A DNA stretch of 64,000 nucleotides from Bradyrhizobium algeriense (GCF_036924595.1 NZ_JAZHRV010000001.1:434001-498000), one strand, 5' to 3'; counted from the stretch's first letter, positions 50,651 through 59,853 are shown. A program made the numbers and translations. The notes: generated by a model from the sequence alone, not told the origin.

Positions 50651-51079
50651 ATGCTGCAGCCAGACAAGATTCTGTATGAAGCCGAAGTAACCGCGACCGG
50701 CGGGCGCGACGGCAAGGCCGCGAGCGACGACGGGCTTCTGTCGGTGTCGCTGTCGCTGCCGAAATCACTGGGCGGGCCGGGTGGACCGGGAACCAATCCA
50801 GAGCAGCTTTTCGCCGCCGGTTATGCCGCGTGCTTCCTCGGCGCGGTAAAACTCGTCGCGCGCACGCGCAAGATCACGCCGTCGGCGGAGCCGACCGTTG
50901 CCGCCAAGGTCGGCATGGGGCCGGTCGCGGTTGGCTACGCGCTCACGGTCGAGCTCAAGGTACTGTTGCCCGGGCTGGAGAAATCCGTCGCCGAGGAAGT
51001 CGTTGCCGGCGCCCACGAGCGTTGCCCTTATTCCAACGCAACGCGCGGCAATATCGACGTCAAGCTGACCGTACTCTAA
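50651..51079 (+). CDS. Organic hydroperoxide resistance protein (Ohr/OsmC)
   Basis: A 142-residue OsmC-fold protein: LSLPKSLGGPGGPGTNPEQLFAAGYAACFLGA with the peroxidatic Cys, and HERCPYSNATRGN with the resolving Cys, both intact. Ohr reduces organic hydroperoxides using lipoylated partners. Its place in a catabolic operon suggests protection from a hydroperoxide by-product of oxygenase chemistry. 9 nt after the racemase-like gene. Confidence 0.92.
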   Translation: MLQPDKILYEAEVTATGGRDGKAASDDGLLSVSLSLPKSLGGPGGPGTNPEQLFAAGYAACFLGAVKLVARTRKITPSAEPTVAAKVGMGPVAVGYALTVELKVLLPGLEKSVAEEVVAGAHERCPYSNATRGNIDVKLTVL

Positions 51080-51105
51080 GCGGCTCACAGGAACCCGGCA
51101 GTCCG

Positions 51106-52284
51106 ATGCAGAACTCCATCCGAACACCTTATGATCGGGTCCTGATGGCGGTTCCGGTAACGATTCCCTATTCGCGCTACTCGATCGAGAGCGCGCAATG
51201 GTGGATCGGCCGCGCGCTGAAATCGCTGGTCGATGGGGCCGGGATCACGCCGCGCGACATCGACGGCTTCTGTGTTTCGAGTTTCACGGCGGGGCTCGAT
51301 AGCGGGATCAGCCTCACCCAGCACTTCGGACTGTGCGTGCGATGGATCGACACCATTCCGCTCGGGGGCGCGAGCGCGATTGCCGCGCTCCGGAAAGCCG
51401 CGCGGGCGGTGCAGGCGGGCGACGCCCGCATCGTGGCGTGCGTGGCGGGTGATACCAACCACGTCGACTCCTTCCGCTACACGCTGGAGAATTTCTCGCG
51501 CTTCAATCAGGATGCCGTCTATCCCTATGGCGCCGGTGGCGCCAATGCGAGCTTTGCGCTGATCGCGCGCAACTACATGCGGACGTTCGGTGCGCGGCGC
51601 GAGGATTTCGGCAAGATCGCGGTGGCTCAGCGCAGCAACGCGCTTCGTAATCCCCATGCCCTGATGAAAGCGCCGCTCACGATCGAGCAATACATGTCGG
51701 CGCGGCCGATCGCCGATCCGATCCATCTGTTCGACTGCGTGATGCCGTGCGCGGGCGCGGAGGCCTTCCTGGTGATGAGCGAGGAGGTCGCCGCATCCCT
51801 GAACCTGCCCGCAGCCAAAATTCTCTCTACGATCGAGCGTCACAATGCGTTCAGCGACGATCCCGTTCAGGTGCGCGGTGGATGGGCGATGGACGTCGAC
51901 GAGCTCTACGCGATGGCCGGCGTCAAGCCTGATGATCTCGACTTCGTCCAGACCTATGACGATTACCCCGTCATTTCGATGATGCAGTTCGAGGACCTCG
52001 GCTTCTGTCGCAAAGGTGAAGGGCCCGACTTCGTGCGGCAGCATGACCTTACGATCGACGGCAGCTTCCCGCACAATACCTCCGGCGGCCAGCTCTCGGT
52101 CGGGCAGGCCGGCGCGGGCGGCGCCTATCTTGGGGTGGTCGAGGCATTGCGGCAGGTGCTCGGGCAGGCCGGTCCGACGCAGGTGAGGGATGCGCGCATC
52201 GGGTTGGCGTCAGGCTTTGGAATGATCAACTATGATCGCGGCCTCGCCTCGGGCGCGGCGATCCTCGCGGGACCAGGCTCATGA
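51106..52284 (+). CDS. Cys-less thiolase-like protein (SCP2/Ltp type)
   Basis: A 392-residue protein, ATG 51106. Thiolase fold, but the segment that carries the nucleophilic Cys reads PLGGASAIAALRKA, with Gly in its place. The C-terminal NTSGGQLSVGQAGAGG is typical of SCP2-like thiolases. Such Cys-less proteins paired with a DUF35 subunit, as in steroid side-chain degradation (Ltp2/ChsH2), act as retro-aldolases on 3-hydroxyacyl-CoA esters. The DUF35 gene follows with a 4-nt overlap. I infer C-C cleavage releasing acetyl-CoA. Confidence 0.85.
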   Translation: MQNSIRTPYDRVLMAVPVTIPYSRYSIESAQWWIGRALKSLVDGAGITPRDIDGFCVSSFTAGLDSGISLTQHFGLCVRWIDTIPLGGASAIAALRKAARAVQAGDARIVACVAGDTNHVDSFRYTLENFSRFNQDAVYPYGAGGANASFALIARNYMRTFGARREDFGKIAVAQRSNALRNPHALMKAPLTIEQYMSARPIADPIHLFDCVMPCAGAEAFLVMSEEVAASLNLPAAKILSTIERHNAFSDDPVQVRGGWAMDVDELYAMAGVKPDDLDFVQTYDDYPVISMMQFEDLGFCRKGEGPDFVRQHDLTIDGSFPHNTSGGQLSVGQAGAGGAYLGVVEALRQVLGQAGPTQVRDARIGLASGFGMINYDRGLASGAAILAGPGS

Positions 52285-53522
52285 TCGAACCGATCGTAAA
52301 ACCGCGCCGGAAGAATCCGCTGTTGCGGACGCGGTTGCCGACGTCGCCGCCGCGCGCGCGCAGCCGCGCGTCGCACGGCTTTACGCGGGCCGCCGCCGAA
52401 GGCCGTTTCATGCTGCAGCGCTGCGGCGGTTGCCGGGCGTTCTGCTATCCGGCGCGTGATGCGTGCCCCGCATGCCTTTCCGCCGATCTTATTTTCGCGG
52501 ACGCGCCGCGGCGCGGCACGCTCTTGAGCGAAACCACGCTGCACGTCCCGGCCGATGTACACTTCCGCGAACGCGCGCCGTGGCGCGTCGGCCTGGTTGC
52601 GATGGAATGCGGGCCGAAACTGGTGACGCACCTGCATGCCGATTGCGAAGAGGGGCAGCCGGTCGTGATGTCGTTTCAATTGGACAAGAGCGGGCAGGCA
52701 GTGGCCTTCGCGCACCCCGAACGTGAGACCCCCAACATGACGGATGACAGGCAGTGGCGTGAGATGACCGCCGATCCAAAATTCCGGCGCGTTCTGGTGA
52801 CGAACGGGCGGAGCATCGTCGGTCAGGAAACGGTGGCCGGGCTGAAGGCAGCCGGGGCAGCGATCGTATTCGTCGGCGTCGCCGAGCCGTGGAAGCCGTT
52901 CCGCGGCGAGGATGCGCTGCGCGCGCTCGAGGGCGTCGAGATCGTGCCGCTCGATATCGGCGACGAGAAGTCCGTCGCGGATCTCGCGGCTGATATCGGC
53001 GGCAAGGTCGATATCCTCATCAACACTTCCGAGCATGTCCGCGCCGGCGGGCTGCTCGATCGTCAGGGCACCAGCGTCCTGCGCGACGAGATCGACCAGA
53101 GCTACCTCGGCTTCGTGCATCTGGCGCAGGCGTTTGGGCCTGCGATGCGGATGCGGGGCTCCGATGGCGTCAACAGCGCAGCTGCCTGGGTCAATATCCT
53201 GTCGGTCTATGCGCTGGCGAACTGGCCGGTGTTCGGTGCGTATTCAGCGTCGCAGGCAGCTTGTCTCTCATTGTCGCACTGCCTGCGGGCGGAGCTTCGC
53301 CCGGGCGGCGTCAAGGTGGTCAACGTGTTCACAGGGCCGCTCGATATCGAATGGTTCCAGACGGTGCCGCCGCCGAAGGTCGCGCCCCGTGCGGTTGCGA
53401 GCGCGATCGTGTCGGCGCTCAAGCGCGGACTGGAAGATGTGTTCGTGGGTGATGTCGCCGAGGACATTCGCCAGCGCCTTGCGGCCAACCCCAAGGCGGT
53501 CGAGCGTGAACTCGGGGCGTAG
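52281..53522 (+). CDS. Fusion: DUF35 OB/zinc-ribbon domain plus SDR-like domain
   Basis: A 413-residue protein. N-terminal part (about 1-155): zinc ribbon with two Cys pairs, CGGC...CPAC (RFMLQRCGGCRAFCYPARDACPACLS), then an OB fold: the ChsH2/DUF35 module. C-terminal part (about 170-413): SDR-like, but the cofactor motif is weak (VTNGRSIVGQET) and the catalytic YxxxK reads YSASQ. The SDR part is thus probably inactive or altered. The start overlaps the thiolase-like stop (ATGA), pointing to a complex of the two. Confidence 0.85.
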   Translation: MIEPIVKPRRKNPLLRTRLPTSPPRARSRASHGFTRAAAEGRFMLQRCGGCRAFCYPARDACPACLSADLIFADAPRRGTLLSETTLHVPADVHFRERAPWRVGLVAMECGPKLVTHLHADCEEGQPVVMSFQLDKSGQAVAFAHPERETPNMTDDRQWREMTADPKFRRVLVTNGRSIVGQETVAGLKAAGAAIVFVGVAEPWKPFRGEDALRALEGVEIVPLDIGDEKSVADLAADIGGKVDILINTSEHVRAGGLLDRQGTSVLRDEIDQSYLGFVHLAQAFGPAMRMRGSDGVNSAAAWVNILSVYALANWPVFGAYSASQAACLSLSHCLRAELRPGGVKVVNVFTGPLDIEWFQTVPPPKVAPRAVASAIVSALKRGLEDVFVGDVAEDIRQRLAANPKAVERELGA

Positions 53523-53551
53523 GCGGGTTCGCTGAAAACGGGAGAAGCGCA

Positions 53552-54337
53552 ATGGACAGCAATGGTCTCATGCAATTTGCCGGCGCGGTCGCATCCGGCG
53601 CGGTGCGCGTCGTCGATCTGACGTTTACGCTCAGCCCGGACTTCCCCGTCATCGGACTGCCGCCGGAATTCGGCCAGGCCGCGCCTGTGCGCATCCAGCA
53701 GATTTCGCGCTACGACGCGAGTGGTCCTGCCTGGTACTGGAACAACCTGACCTTCGGCGAGCACACCGGTACGCATTTCGACGCGCCGATCCACTGGTTC
53801 ACCGGCAAGGATCTGCCGAACAACGCAGTCGACACGCTCCCGGTGCGCGACATGATCGCGCCGGCCTGCGTGATCGATTGCTCGGCGCAAGCTGCAAAGG
53901 ATGCGGATTTCCTTTTGACGATTCCGGTGGTCGAGGCCTGGGAAAAAAACCACGGGCGGATTCCGGAACGGCACTGGGTGCTGCTGCGCACCGACTGGTC
54001 GAAGAAAGGCTGGCGCGACTACGCCAATTTGAAGGACGACGGCGCACACACGCCCGGGCCGGATGCCGCCGTGATGCGCTGGCTGGTCGAGGAGCGCGGC
54101 ATCATCGGCCTTGGCACCGAGACGATCGGGACGGATGCCGGCCAGGCCGGTCATCTCGATCCGCCCTATCCGGCGCACCATTTCCTGCACGGTGGCGGGC
54201 GTTACGGGCTGCAATGCCTGTGCAATCTCGACCAGCTTCCGCCGACGGGTGTTGTGATCGTGGCCGCGCCGCTCAAGATCCAGAACGGCTCCGGCAGTCC
54301 GCTGCGTGTCCTTGCGCTGGTACCCGGGCAGGGTTGA
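53552..54337 (+). CDS. Cyclase-family hydrolase, isatin hydrolase candidate
   Basis: A 261-residue PF04199-type protein. HTGTHFDAPIH (H71, H75, D77, H81) matches the HxGTHxDxPxH metal site exactly. This motif is that of isatin hydrolase and kynurenine formamidase relatives. Isatin hydrolase activity is known from Bradyrhizobium, where isatin is an intermediate of indole-3-acetate breakdown. The surrounding operon fits that role. Kynurenine formamidase is the main alternative. Confidence 0.8.
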   Translation: MDSNGLMQFAGAVASGAVRVVDLTFTLSPDFPVIGLPPEFGQAAPVRIQQISRYDASGPAWYWNNLTFGEHTGTHFDAPIHWFTGKDLPNNAVDTLPVRDMIAPACVIDCSAQAAKDADFLLTIPVVEAWEKNHGRIPERHWVLLRTDWSKKGWRDYANLKDDGAHTPGPDAAVMRWLVEERGIIGLGTETIGTDAGQAGHLDPPYPAHHFLHGGGRYGLQCLCNLDQLPPTGVVIVAAPLKIQNGSGSPLRVLALVPGQG

Positions 54338-54364
54338 GCCCATTCGTCCACATCGAGTGAGATC

Positions 54365-55522
54365 ATGAAAAACAACAAGACTCTGTTGATCAGCGCCGCG
54401 CTTCTGCTCGGCGCTATGGCACCGGCGCGTGCCGACATCCTCGTCGGTTTCGTCACCGGCCTGAGCGGACCGGTGTCCTCGATCGGCGTGCCGAACGCCA
54501 AAGGATTGGCCGCGGGCCAGACCTATATCGGCGAGGTCGATGGCGAAAAAGTTCGCGTCATCCAGCTCGACGACGGCTCTGACCCGGCCGCTTCGACGCG
54601 CATCGCCCGCAAGCTGGTCGAACAGGAGAAGGTCGACTTCCTGATCGGCACGTCCGGCGCACCGCAGACGCTGGCGATGGCCACGGCTGCGATCGAGATG
54701 AAGGTCCCGATGGTGGCGGTCTCGCCGATCGCGCCGGTGCCTGCCGGGGAGGGCGGGCCGTGGGTGGTGCAAACGCCACAGCCGATGCCGCTCCTCGTTC
54801 AGGGCATCGTCGATCACATGAAGAGCCGCGGCGTGAAGACCGTCGCCTTCATCGGCTTCTCCGACGCTCTCGGCGATCTGTTCTATAACGCCCTGCTGCA
54901 AACTGCTGAAGCGGCCAATATCAAGGTGGTCGCGAATGAGCGCTATGCGCGTTCCGACAATTCAGTCACCGCGCAGGTGCTGCGTGCGGTCTCGGCGCGG
55001 CCCGACGCGATCATGCTGGGTGGCACCGGGACGCCGGGCGCGCTGCCGGTGATCACCTTGTCCGAGCGTGGCTACAAGGGACCGCTCTACGGCAACAATG
55101 GGATGATCAGCGCCGACTTGCTGCGGCTTGCCGGCAAATCGGCCGAGGGCATCATCTGCCCGACCGGGCCGATAACGGCAGCCGAGCAGCTTCCCGAGAG
55201 CAATCCGATCCGCAAGGTCGGGCTTGCGTTCCGCGCCGCCTATGAGAAGGCCAATGGCGAGGCGCCGACCGATGGGTTTTCGCCCTATGCCTTCGATGGC
55301 TGGCTGGTGTTCATGGATGCCGCCAAGCGCGCCAAGGCGACGGGTGCGGTGCCCGGCACGCCGGCATTCCGCAACGCGCTGCGCGAAGCGCTGTTCACGA
55401 CCAAGGAAGTCGTGGGTACACATGGCGTTTACACCTATACGCCGGCCGATCGTCACGGCGTGGACAGTCGCTCACGTATTCTGGTCCAGATCGAAAACGG
55501 CAAGTACAAGCTGCTGCCGTGA
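54365..55522 (+). CDS. Second LivJ-type substrate-binding protein
   Basis: A 385-residue periplasmic protein, signal peptide about 1-23 (ending APARADI). It is clearly paralogous to the protein at 47207-48355, sharing FVT-LSGP--SIG, IQLDDGSDP and KVPM-AVSP blocks throughout. No permease or ATPase genes accompany it, so it probably docks on the LivH/LivMG complex encoded nearby. Last gene of the operon. Confidence 0.9.
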   Translation: MKNNKTLLISAALLLGAMAPARADILVGFVTGLSGPVSSIGVPNAKGLAAGQTYIGEVDGEKVRVIQLDDGSDPAASTRIARKLVEQEKVDFLIGTSGAPQTLAMATAAIEMKVPMVAVSPIAPVPAGEGGPWVVQTPQPMPLLVQGIVDHMKSRGVKTVAFIGFSDALGDLFYNALLQTAEAANIKVVANERYARSDNSVTAQVLRAVSARPDAIMLGGTGTPGALPVITLSERGYKGPLYGNNGMISADLLRLAGKSAEGIICPTGPITAAEQLPESNPIRKVGLAFRAAYEKANGEAPTDGFSPYAFDGWLVFMDAAKRAKATGAVPGTPAFRNALREALFTTKEVVGTHGVYTYTPADRHGVDSRSRILVQIENGKYKLLP

Positions 55523-55540
55523 CGGCGGCAGGCCCGCGGC

Positions 55541-57160
55541 TCAGGCGTGGCGCAGCCTGGCCTTGAGCGCGCGCATGTCGATCGCGCGCTTGTCATTGAC
55601 GGAAGCCGCCGCGAGCGTCTTGATCTCGCCCCGGGCGAGCTTGCGCGTCGACGATAGCGGCAGTTCGTCGACGATGGCGATATAGCCGGGCACCTTGTGA
55701 TAGGCGAGGCGCTCGGCGCAGGTCTTGACGATCGAGGCCGCGAGCGCATCTGCGTCGTCGATCTCAGCATTCGGCACGATGAAAGCAAAAACCTCTTCGC
55801 CGCGGATGTCGTCGGGAACGGGCGTCACCGCACAGCCGCCGATACGCGTATCCATGTAGAGCGCGCTTTCGACCTCGAGCACGCCGATGTTCTCGCCACT
55901 GCGCCGCACGATGGTCTTCTTGCGATCGAAGAAATACATCAGCCCGTCTTCGTCGGCGAAGACGAGGTCTCCGGTATGGAACCAGCCGTCCTGCCACGCC
56001 GCTTCGGTGGCTTCCTCGTCCTTTAGATAGCCGCTGAAGAATCCGGCCCTGATATCGTCGCCCTTGGCGCGGACCAGCAATTCGCCGGGTTTCCCAAGGG
56101 CGACATCGCCGCCCTGATCGTCAACGAGGCGATATTCCATGCCTTCAGATGGCCGGCCGACGCAGCGCGCGCCAAAGCCTGCCGGTTCGCGCGACGTGGT
56201 GGTGGCCGCCGCGCCGCCGGTCTCGGTCATCGCCCAGGCCTCGACGATCGGGATACGATAGCGATCCTCGAAGGTGGCGCGGTGGCGGACATCGACGCCG
56301 GGCGCAAAGGCGAAACGCACGCGGTGCTGCCGTTCCACCTCGGTCACCGGCAGTTGCAGCAGAATGGCGGGGATGACGCCGAGACAATGCACGACGGTTG
56401 CGCCGCTATCGGCCACGCATTGCCACCATCGGTTGGCGTGAAATCGGTCGAGCGGCACCACGGCGCCGCCGAGCACCATCATGCCGACCGCGCTGCAGCC
56501 GAGCGCGTTCATGTGAAACATCGGCAGCGGCGTCAGGTTGATCTCGCGGTCCGGCTGCAGCTCGGCGACGCCGCCCTGTGCGAGGTACCAGTCGGCGACC
56601 TGCAGGAAATAGCGGTTCGAGAGCATGCAGCCTTTCGGCTTGCCGGTGCTGCCTGAAGTAAACAGCAGCGCGCATTCGGCGTTGAACTCGGCATCCTGCG
56701 CGACGACGTCCGTCCGGCATGGGGGAATGCGGCTGTCGGTATCGATCAGGCGGGCGCGCCCGAGTGCCGCCCCCTTCGTCACCTGCATGCGATCCGGCGT
56801 CGCCACCAGCAGGTCGGCCTGTGACAGCTCTAGCTGAAAGGACAATTCGTCGGGCCGGACGTCCGGGTTGATCGGAACGATCGAAACCCCGAGCGCATTG
56901 AGAGCGAGCCAATGCAGGAAGAAGACCGGGCGATTTTCAAGCAGCAAGGCAACCCGCGCCCCGCGTCCGTAGCCGGCAGCCGCGTATTCGGCGCGCAGCC
57001 GATCTACTTCGGTCTTGAACGCGCCGTATTCGATCTTGAATCCTTCCGGCGCGTAGGGCAGTCCCGCGCTTGCAGGCGCCAGCAGGAATGGCGCGTCCGG
57101 CCGCCTTGCGGCCGTGGCTGCGAAGGCATCGGATGGCGATCGATACGTGTCGAGGCTCAT
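55541..57160 (-). CDS. Acyl-CoA ligase (AMP-binding), first
   Basis: A 539-residue ANL-family ligase. P-loop motif LLFTSGSTGKPKGCML, AWAMTETGGAAATTT, WFHTGDLVFADEDGLMYFFDRKKTIVRRSGENI, and a C-terminal Lys in SSTRKLARGE. It activates a carboxylic acid to its CoA ester via an adenylate. It converges on the binding-protein gene and is divergent from the second ligase; the shared promoter region has the MarR-type palindrome. A DOAA (dioxindole-3-acetate) ligase is one possibility. Confidence 0.92.
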   Translation of the reverse strand: MSLDTYRSPSDAFAATAARRPDAPFLLAPASAGLPYAPEGFKIEYGAFKTEVDRLRAEYAAAGYGRGARVALLLENRPVFFLHWLALNALGVSIVPINPDVRPDELSFQLELSQADLLVATPDRMQVTKGAALGRARLIDTDSRIPPCRTDVVAQDAEFNAECALLFTSGSTGKPKGCMLSNRYFLQVADWYLAQGGVAELQPDREINLTPLPMFHMNALGCSAVGMMVLGGAVVPLDRFHANRWWQCVADSGATVVHCLGVIPAILLQLPVTEVERQHRVRFAFAPGVDVRHRATFEDRYRIPIVEAWAMTETGGAAATTTSREPAGFGARCVGRPSEGMEYRLVDDQGGDVALGKPGELLVRAKGDDIRAGFFSGYLKDEEATEAAWQDGWFHTGDLVFADEDGLMYFFDRKKTIVRRSGENIGVLEVESALYMDTRIGGCAVTPVPDDIRGEEVFAFIVPNAEIDDADALAASIVKTCAERLAYHKVPGYIAIVDELPLSSTRKLARGEIKTLAAASVNDKRAIDMRALKARLRHA

Positions 57161-57254
57161 TGTGGACGTCGCTCCTGTTCGTGCCTCCAGCCGCCGAAAC
57201 GGATGGCCGCCGGAACCCGCGTGCTGCCCCTTGCTGCGGCGGCAGCTTTCGTGA

Positions 57255-57274
57255 ATAGTTTAAGCCTAAACTAT
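57255..57274. promoter_or_regulatory. Perfect palindrome, likely MarR operator
   Basis: ATAGTTTA-AGCC-TAAACTAT, perfect 8-bp arms, between the divergent ligase genes (95 bp and 60 bp from their starts). The core TTTAAGCCTAAA recurs in related form at 49496 and 59825. Confidence 0.7.
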
Positions 57275-57333
57275 CTCGTCGGCCAAGAGCGATCTATCGC
57301 AGACCAGCCCGGCGAAACCTTTGGGAGGCGCGT

Positions 57334-58977
57334 GTGCAGGCAGGTGAGAGCAGCGCGGCCAGGCAGCGGCAGGGTACGCCGATCTGGTCGCAGGCGGTCG
57401 AGCGCTTCCCGCCGGCGGACCGGGTTCTCTCGACCATTCTGACGCGGCAGGCCGCGCAATACCGCGACCGCACGCTGTTTGTCTTCGGCGAAACACGATG
57501 GAGCTATGCCGAGACGGCTGCGATCGCCGCCGCATCCGCGGCCCGCCTGATGCGCGCCGGAATTCAGGCCGGCGACCGTGTCGCGCTGATGTGTTCGAAT
57601 CGGCCGGAATTTCTGGAAGTCTATCTTGGCTGTGCCTGGATGGGCGCCGTGACCGTGCCGATCAACACCGCGCTGCGCGGCATCCAGCTCAGCCACATCC
57701 TGCGCAATTCCGCGCCGAAACTGCTGGTGATCGAGCAGGGCTTCATGCCGGCGATCGAAACGCTGGAGCGTGACGTCGCGCTGCCGGATCTTGTCTGGAC
57801 GATCGGAGAAGGCGCCGCGCTTCCGGCCATATCAGGATCGATCACGCCGCTGCCCGCGCTCGGCGAGGGGGCATCGCCCGCGCCGGTGCAGCCGGACGAC
57901 ACGGTCGCGATCCTCTATACGTCGGGCACCACGGGGCCTTCAAAAGGCGTCTGCTGCCCGCAGGCACAGATGTTCTGGTGGGGCGTCTACTCGGCGCGCG
58001 CGCTCGGCATCCGCGAGGGCGACGTGCTGTTCACGACGCTGCCGCTGTTCCACACCAATGCGCTGAATGCGTTCTACCAGGCGGTGCTGAACGGCTGCAC
58101 CTACGCGCTGGAGCCGAAATTCTCCGCCTCCGGTTTCTGGGCCGCGGCGCGACGGCATCAGGCAACCGTCGGCTATCTCCTCGGCGCGATGGCCGTGATG
58201 CTGCTGGCGCAACCGAAATCCGCGGACGACACCGCGCATTTCCTGCGGGTCGCGCTCGGCGGCGGCGTCCCCGGTCAGTTTCACGGTCTGTTTCTCGAAC
58301 GATTTGGCGTGCCGCTGCTCGACGGCTACGGCTCGACCGAAACGAATTTCGTGTTCGCGGGCACGAACCCGTCCGATCGCCCCGGCACGATGGGCCATCT
58401 TGTCGAGGGCGCGGAGGCCTGCATCGTCGATCCCGACGACGCGCCTCTCCCTGACGGTGAGGCCGGTGAGTTGCTGCTGCGCTCGCGCGAGCCGCTCGCA
58501 TTCTCGACGGGCTATTTCGGAATGCCGGACAAGACGGCCGAAGCGTGGCGAAATCTCTGGTTTCACACCGGCGATCGCGTCGTGCGCGATGCGGATGGCC
58601 ATTACCGCTTCGTCGATCGGATGAAGGATTCCATCCGCCGGCGCGGCGAAAATGTTTCATCCTGGGAGGTCGAGCAGGTGATGCTGAAGCATCCGGCGAT
58701 CGCTGCCTGCGCCGTCTATCCGCTGCCATCCGAGCTCGGCGAGGACGAGGTTGCGGCGGCCGTTCAGCTCGAACCCGGCCATGCACTGGAGCCGATCGAT
58801 GTCGTCAAGCATTGCGAGGGCAAGATGGCCTATTTCGCCGTTCCGCGGTTTGTCCGGATCGTCGCCGAAATGCCGCTCACCGAGAACGGCAAGATCCGAA
58901 AGGTCGCGCTGCGCGAGGCCGGGAGGACTCCCGATACGTGGGACCGCGATGCCGCAGGATACAGACTGCGCCGCTAG
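57334..58977 (+). CDS. Acyl-CoA ligase (AMP-binding), second
   Basis: A 547-residue ANL ligase with a GTG start and GGGAGG upstream. Motifs: AILYTSGTTGPSKGVCC, YGSTETNFVFAGT, WFHTGDRVVRDADGHYRFVDRMKDSIRRRGENVSSWEVE, and the C-terminal PLTENGKIRK Lys. It differs clearly from the first ligase, so the pair probably activates two different acids, for example the substrate and a later ring-level acid. Convergent with the second MarR gene. Confidence 0.92.
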   Translation: MQAGESSAARQRQGTPIWSQAVERFPPADRVLSTILTRQAAQYRDRTLFVFGETRWSYAETAAIAAASAARLMRAGIQAGDRVALMCSNRPEFLEVYLGCAWMGAVTVPINTALRGIQLSHILRNSAPKLLVIEQGFMPAIETLERDVALPDLVWTIGEGAALPAISGSITPLPALGEGASPAPVQPDDTVAILYTSGTTGPSKGVCCPQAQMFWWGVYSARALGIREGDVLFTTLPLFHTNALNAFYQAVLNGCTYALEPKFSASGFWAAARRHQATVGYLLGAMAVMLLAQPKSADDTAHFLRVALGGGVPGQFHGLFLERFGVPLLDGYGSTETNFVFAGTNPSDRPGTMGHLVEGAEACIVDPDDAPLPDGEAGELLLRSREPLAFSTGYFGMPDKTAEAWRNLWFHTGDRVVRDADGHYRFVDRMKDSIRRRGENVSSWEVEQVMLKHPAIAACAVYPLPSELGEDEVAAAVQLEPGHALEPIDVVKHCEGKMAYFAVPRFVRIVAEMPLTENGKIRKVALREAGRTPDTWDRDAAGYRLRR

Positions 58978-58994
58978 CCTTGCGGCGCGCGCGA

Positions 58995-59513
58995 TCAAGC
59001 GCGGGCCTGCTCCGTCGCGCGCTTCACGGCGTTCTTCAGGTCGTCGAGCTCCTTGACCAATCCGTCAAGCCGCCCTTTCGGAACCTCGGCCAACAGCGAA
59101 GCCAGCCAGAGGCCGTGCTTCTTCGCCATCCGCCTGAACGCCTTCCTGCCCGCGGACGTCATGCAGACGATCTGCACGCGGCGGTCGAGCGGCGACGGCG
59201 ACCGCGTGATGAAGCCGTCTTCGACCAGGCGATCCACGATCGGGGTCAGATTCCCGGCCGTGACCATCAACCGCTTTGGCAGCTCGCCCAGCACCAGCCC
59301 GACAGGCTCGCGATCGAGTTGCGCCAGCACGTCAAAGCGCGGCATCGTGAAGTCGAACTCTTCGCGGAACTGACGGCGAAGCTCGGCACCGATCAAGGAC
59401 GTACAGGCAAGCAGGCGAAGCCATACCCTGACCTGGGCGCGGTTGTCCGTGTCGTCCTCGGCCATGTTCTCTTTGTCGATCAGCGCGATCTCCTTGCCGG
59501 CCATCAAATCCAT
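58995..59513 (-). CDS. MarR-family regulator (second)
   Basis: A 172-residue protein. I chose ATG 59513; ATG 59504 is also possible. MarR core: LRRQFREEFDFTMPRFDVLAQLDREPVGLVLGELPKRLMVTAGNLTPIVDRLVEDGFITRS, and the wing PLDRRVQIVCMTSAG. Both flanking operons carry TTTARRCCTAAA-type sites, so this is the likely local repressor. Ligand may be a pathway intermediate or its CoA ester. It is distinct from the MarR at 28921. Confidence 0.9.
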   Translation of the reverse strand: MDLMAGKEIALIDKENMAEDDTDNRAQVRVWLRLLACTSLIGAELRRQFREEFDFTMPRFDVLAQLDREPVGLVLGELPKRLMVTAGNLTPIVDRLVEDGFITRSPSPLDRRVQIVCMTSAGRKAFRRMAKKHGLWLASLLAEVPKGRLDGLVKELDDLKNAVKRATEQARA

Positions 59514-59853
59514 GTCTCCCGACGTTCCCTGTGCAGCCGAGCGGATCGGCACAAAGGCTCTGAAATGAACGTGTAAATCCTTTGGGACCAAATCAAGTGC
59601 CCGGCCCGAACGATCCCCGTTCGGTTGCCTGCAGCACCCACGACCGTAGTAGAGGATATCGTGGCGAAGCAAGCGGGGCGCGCCTCCGCCACGCAGGAAA
59701 CCGCTTAAATTTCTGAAAAGGCGCCTGTGCGCCTCGACACGGAATCGCCGATTGAGGGGCGTGGCACGGCGTCTGGAGACTTCAATGCTCGACTCTGCAC
59801 GCCGGCCCGGCTATAAAATAATGCTTTAGGTCTAAACTAAATGAGCCCACCGC
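59514..59853. other. Intergenic region between MarR and thioesterase genes
   Basis: 340 nt with no supported gene. It includes a -10-like TATAAA (59812-59817) followed by the MarR-type site (59825-59836). The MarR promoter itself is not evident; an inverted pair CCGAACGATCCCCGTTCGG (about 59607-59625) lies nearer its start. Confidence 0.45.
59825..59836. promoter_or_regulatory. MarR-type site before the thioesterase
   Basis: TTTAG-GT-CTAAA (minus strand TTTAGACCTAAA), 8 bp downstream of a TATAAA box and 17 bp before the thioesterase ATG. It resembles the sites at 49496 and 57259 and should overlap the transcription start. Confidence 0.55.
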
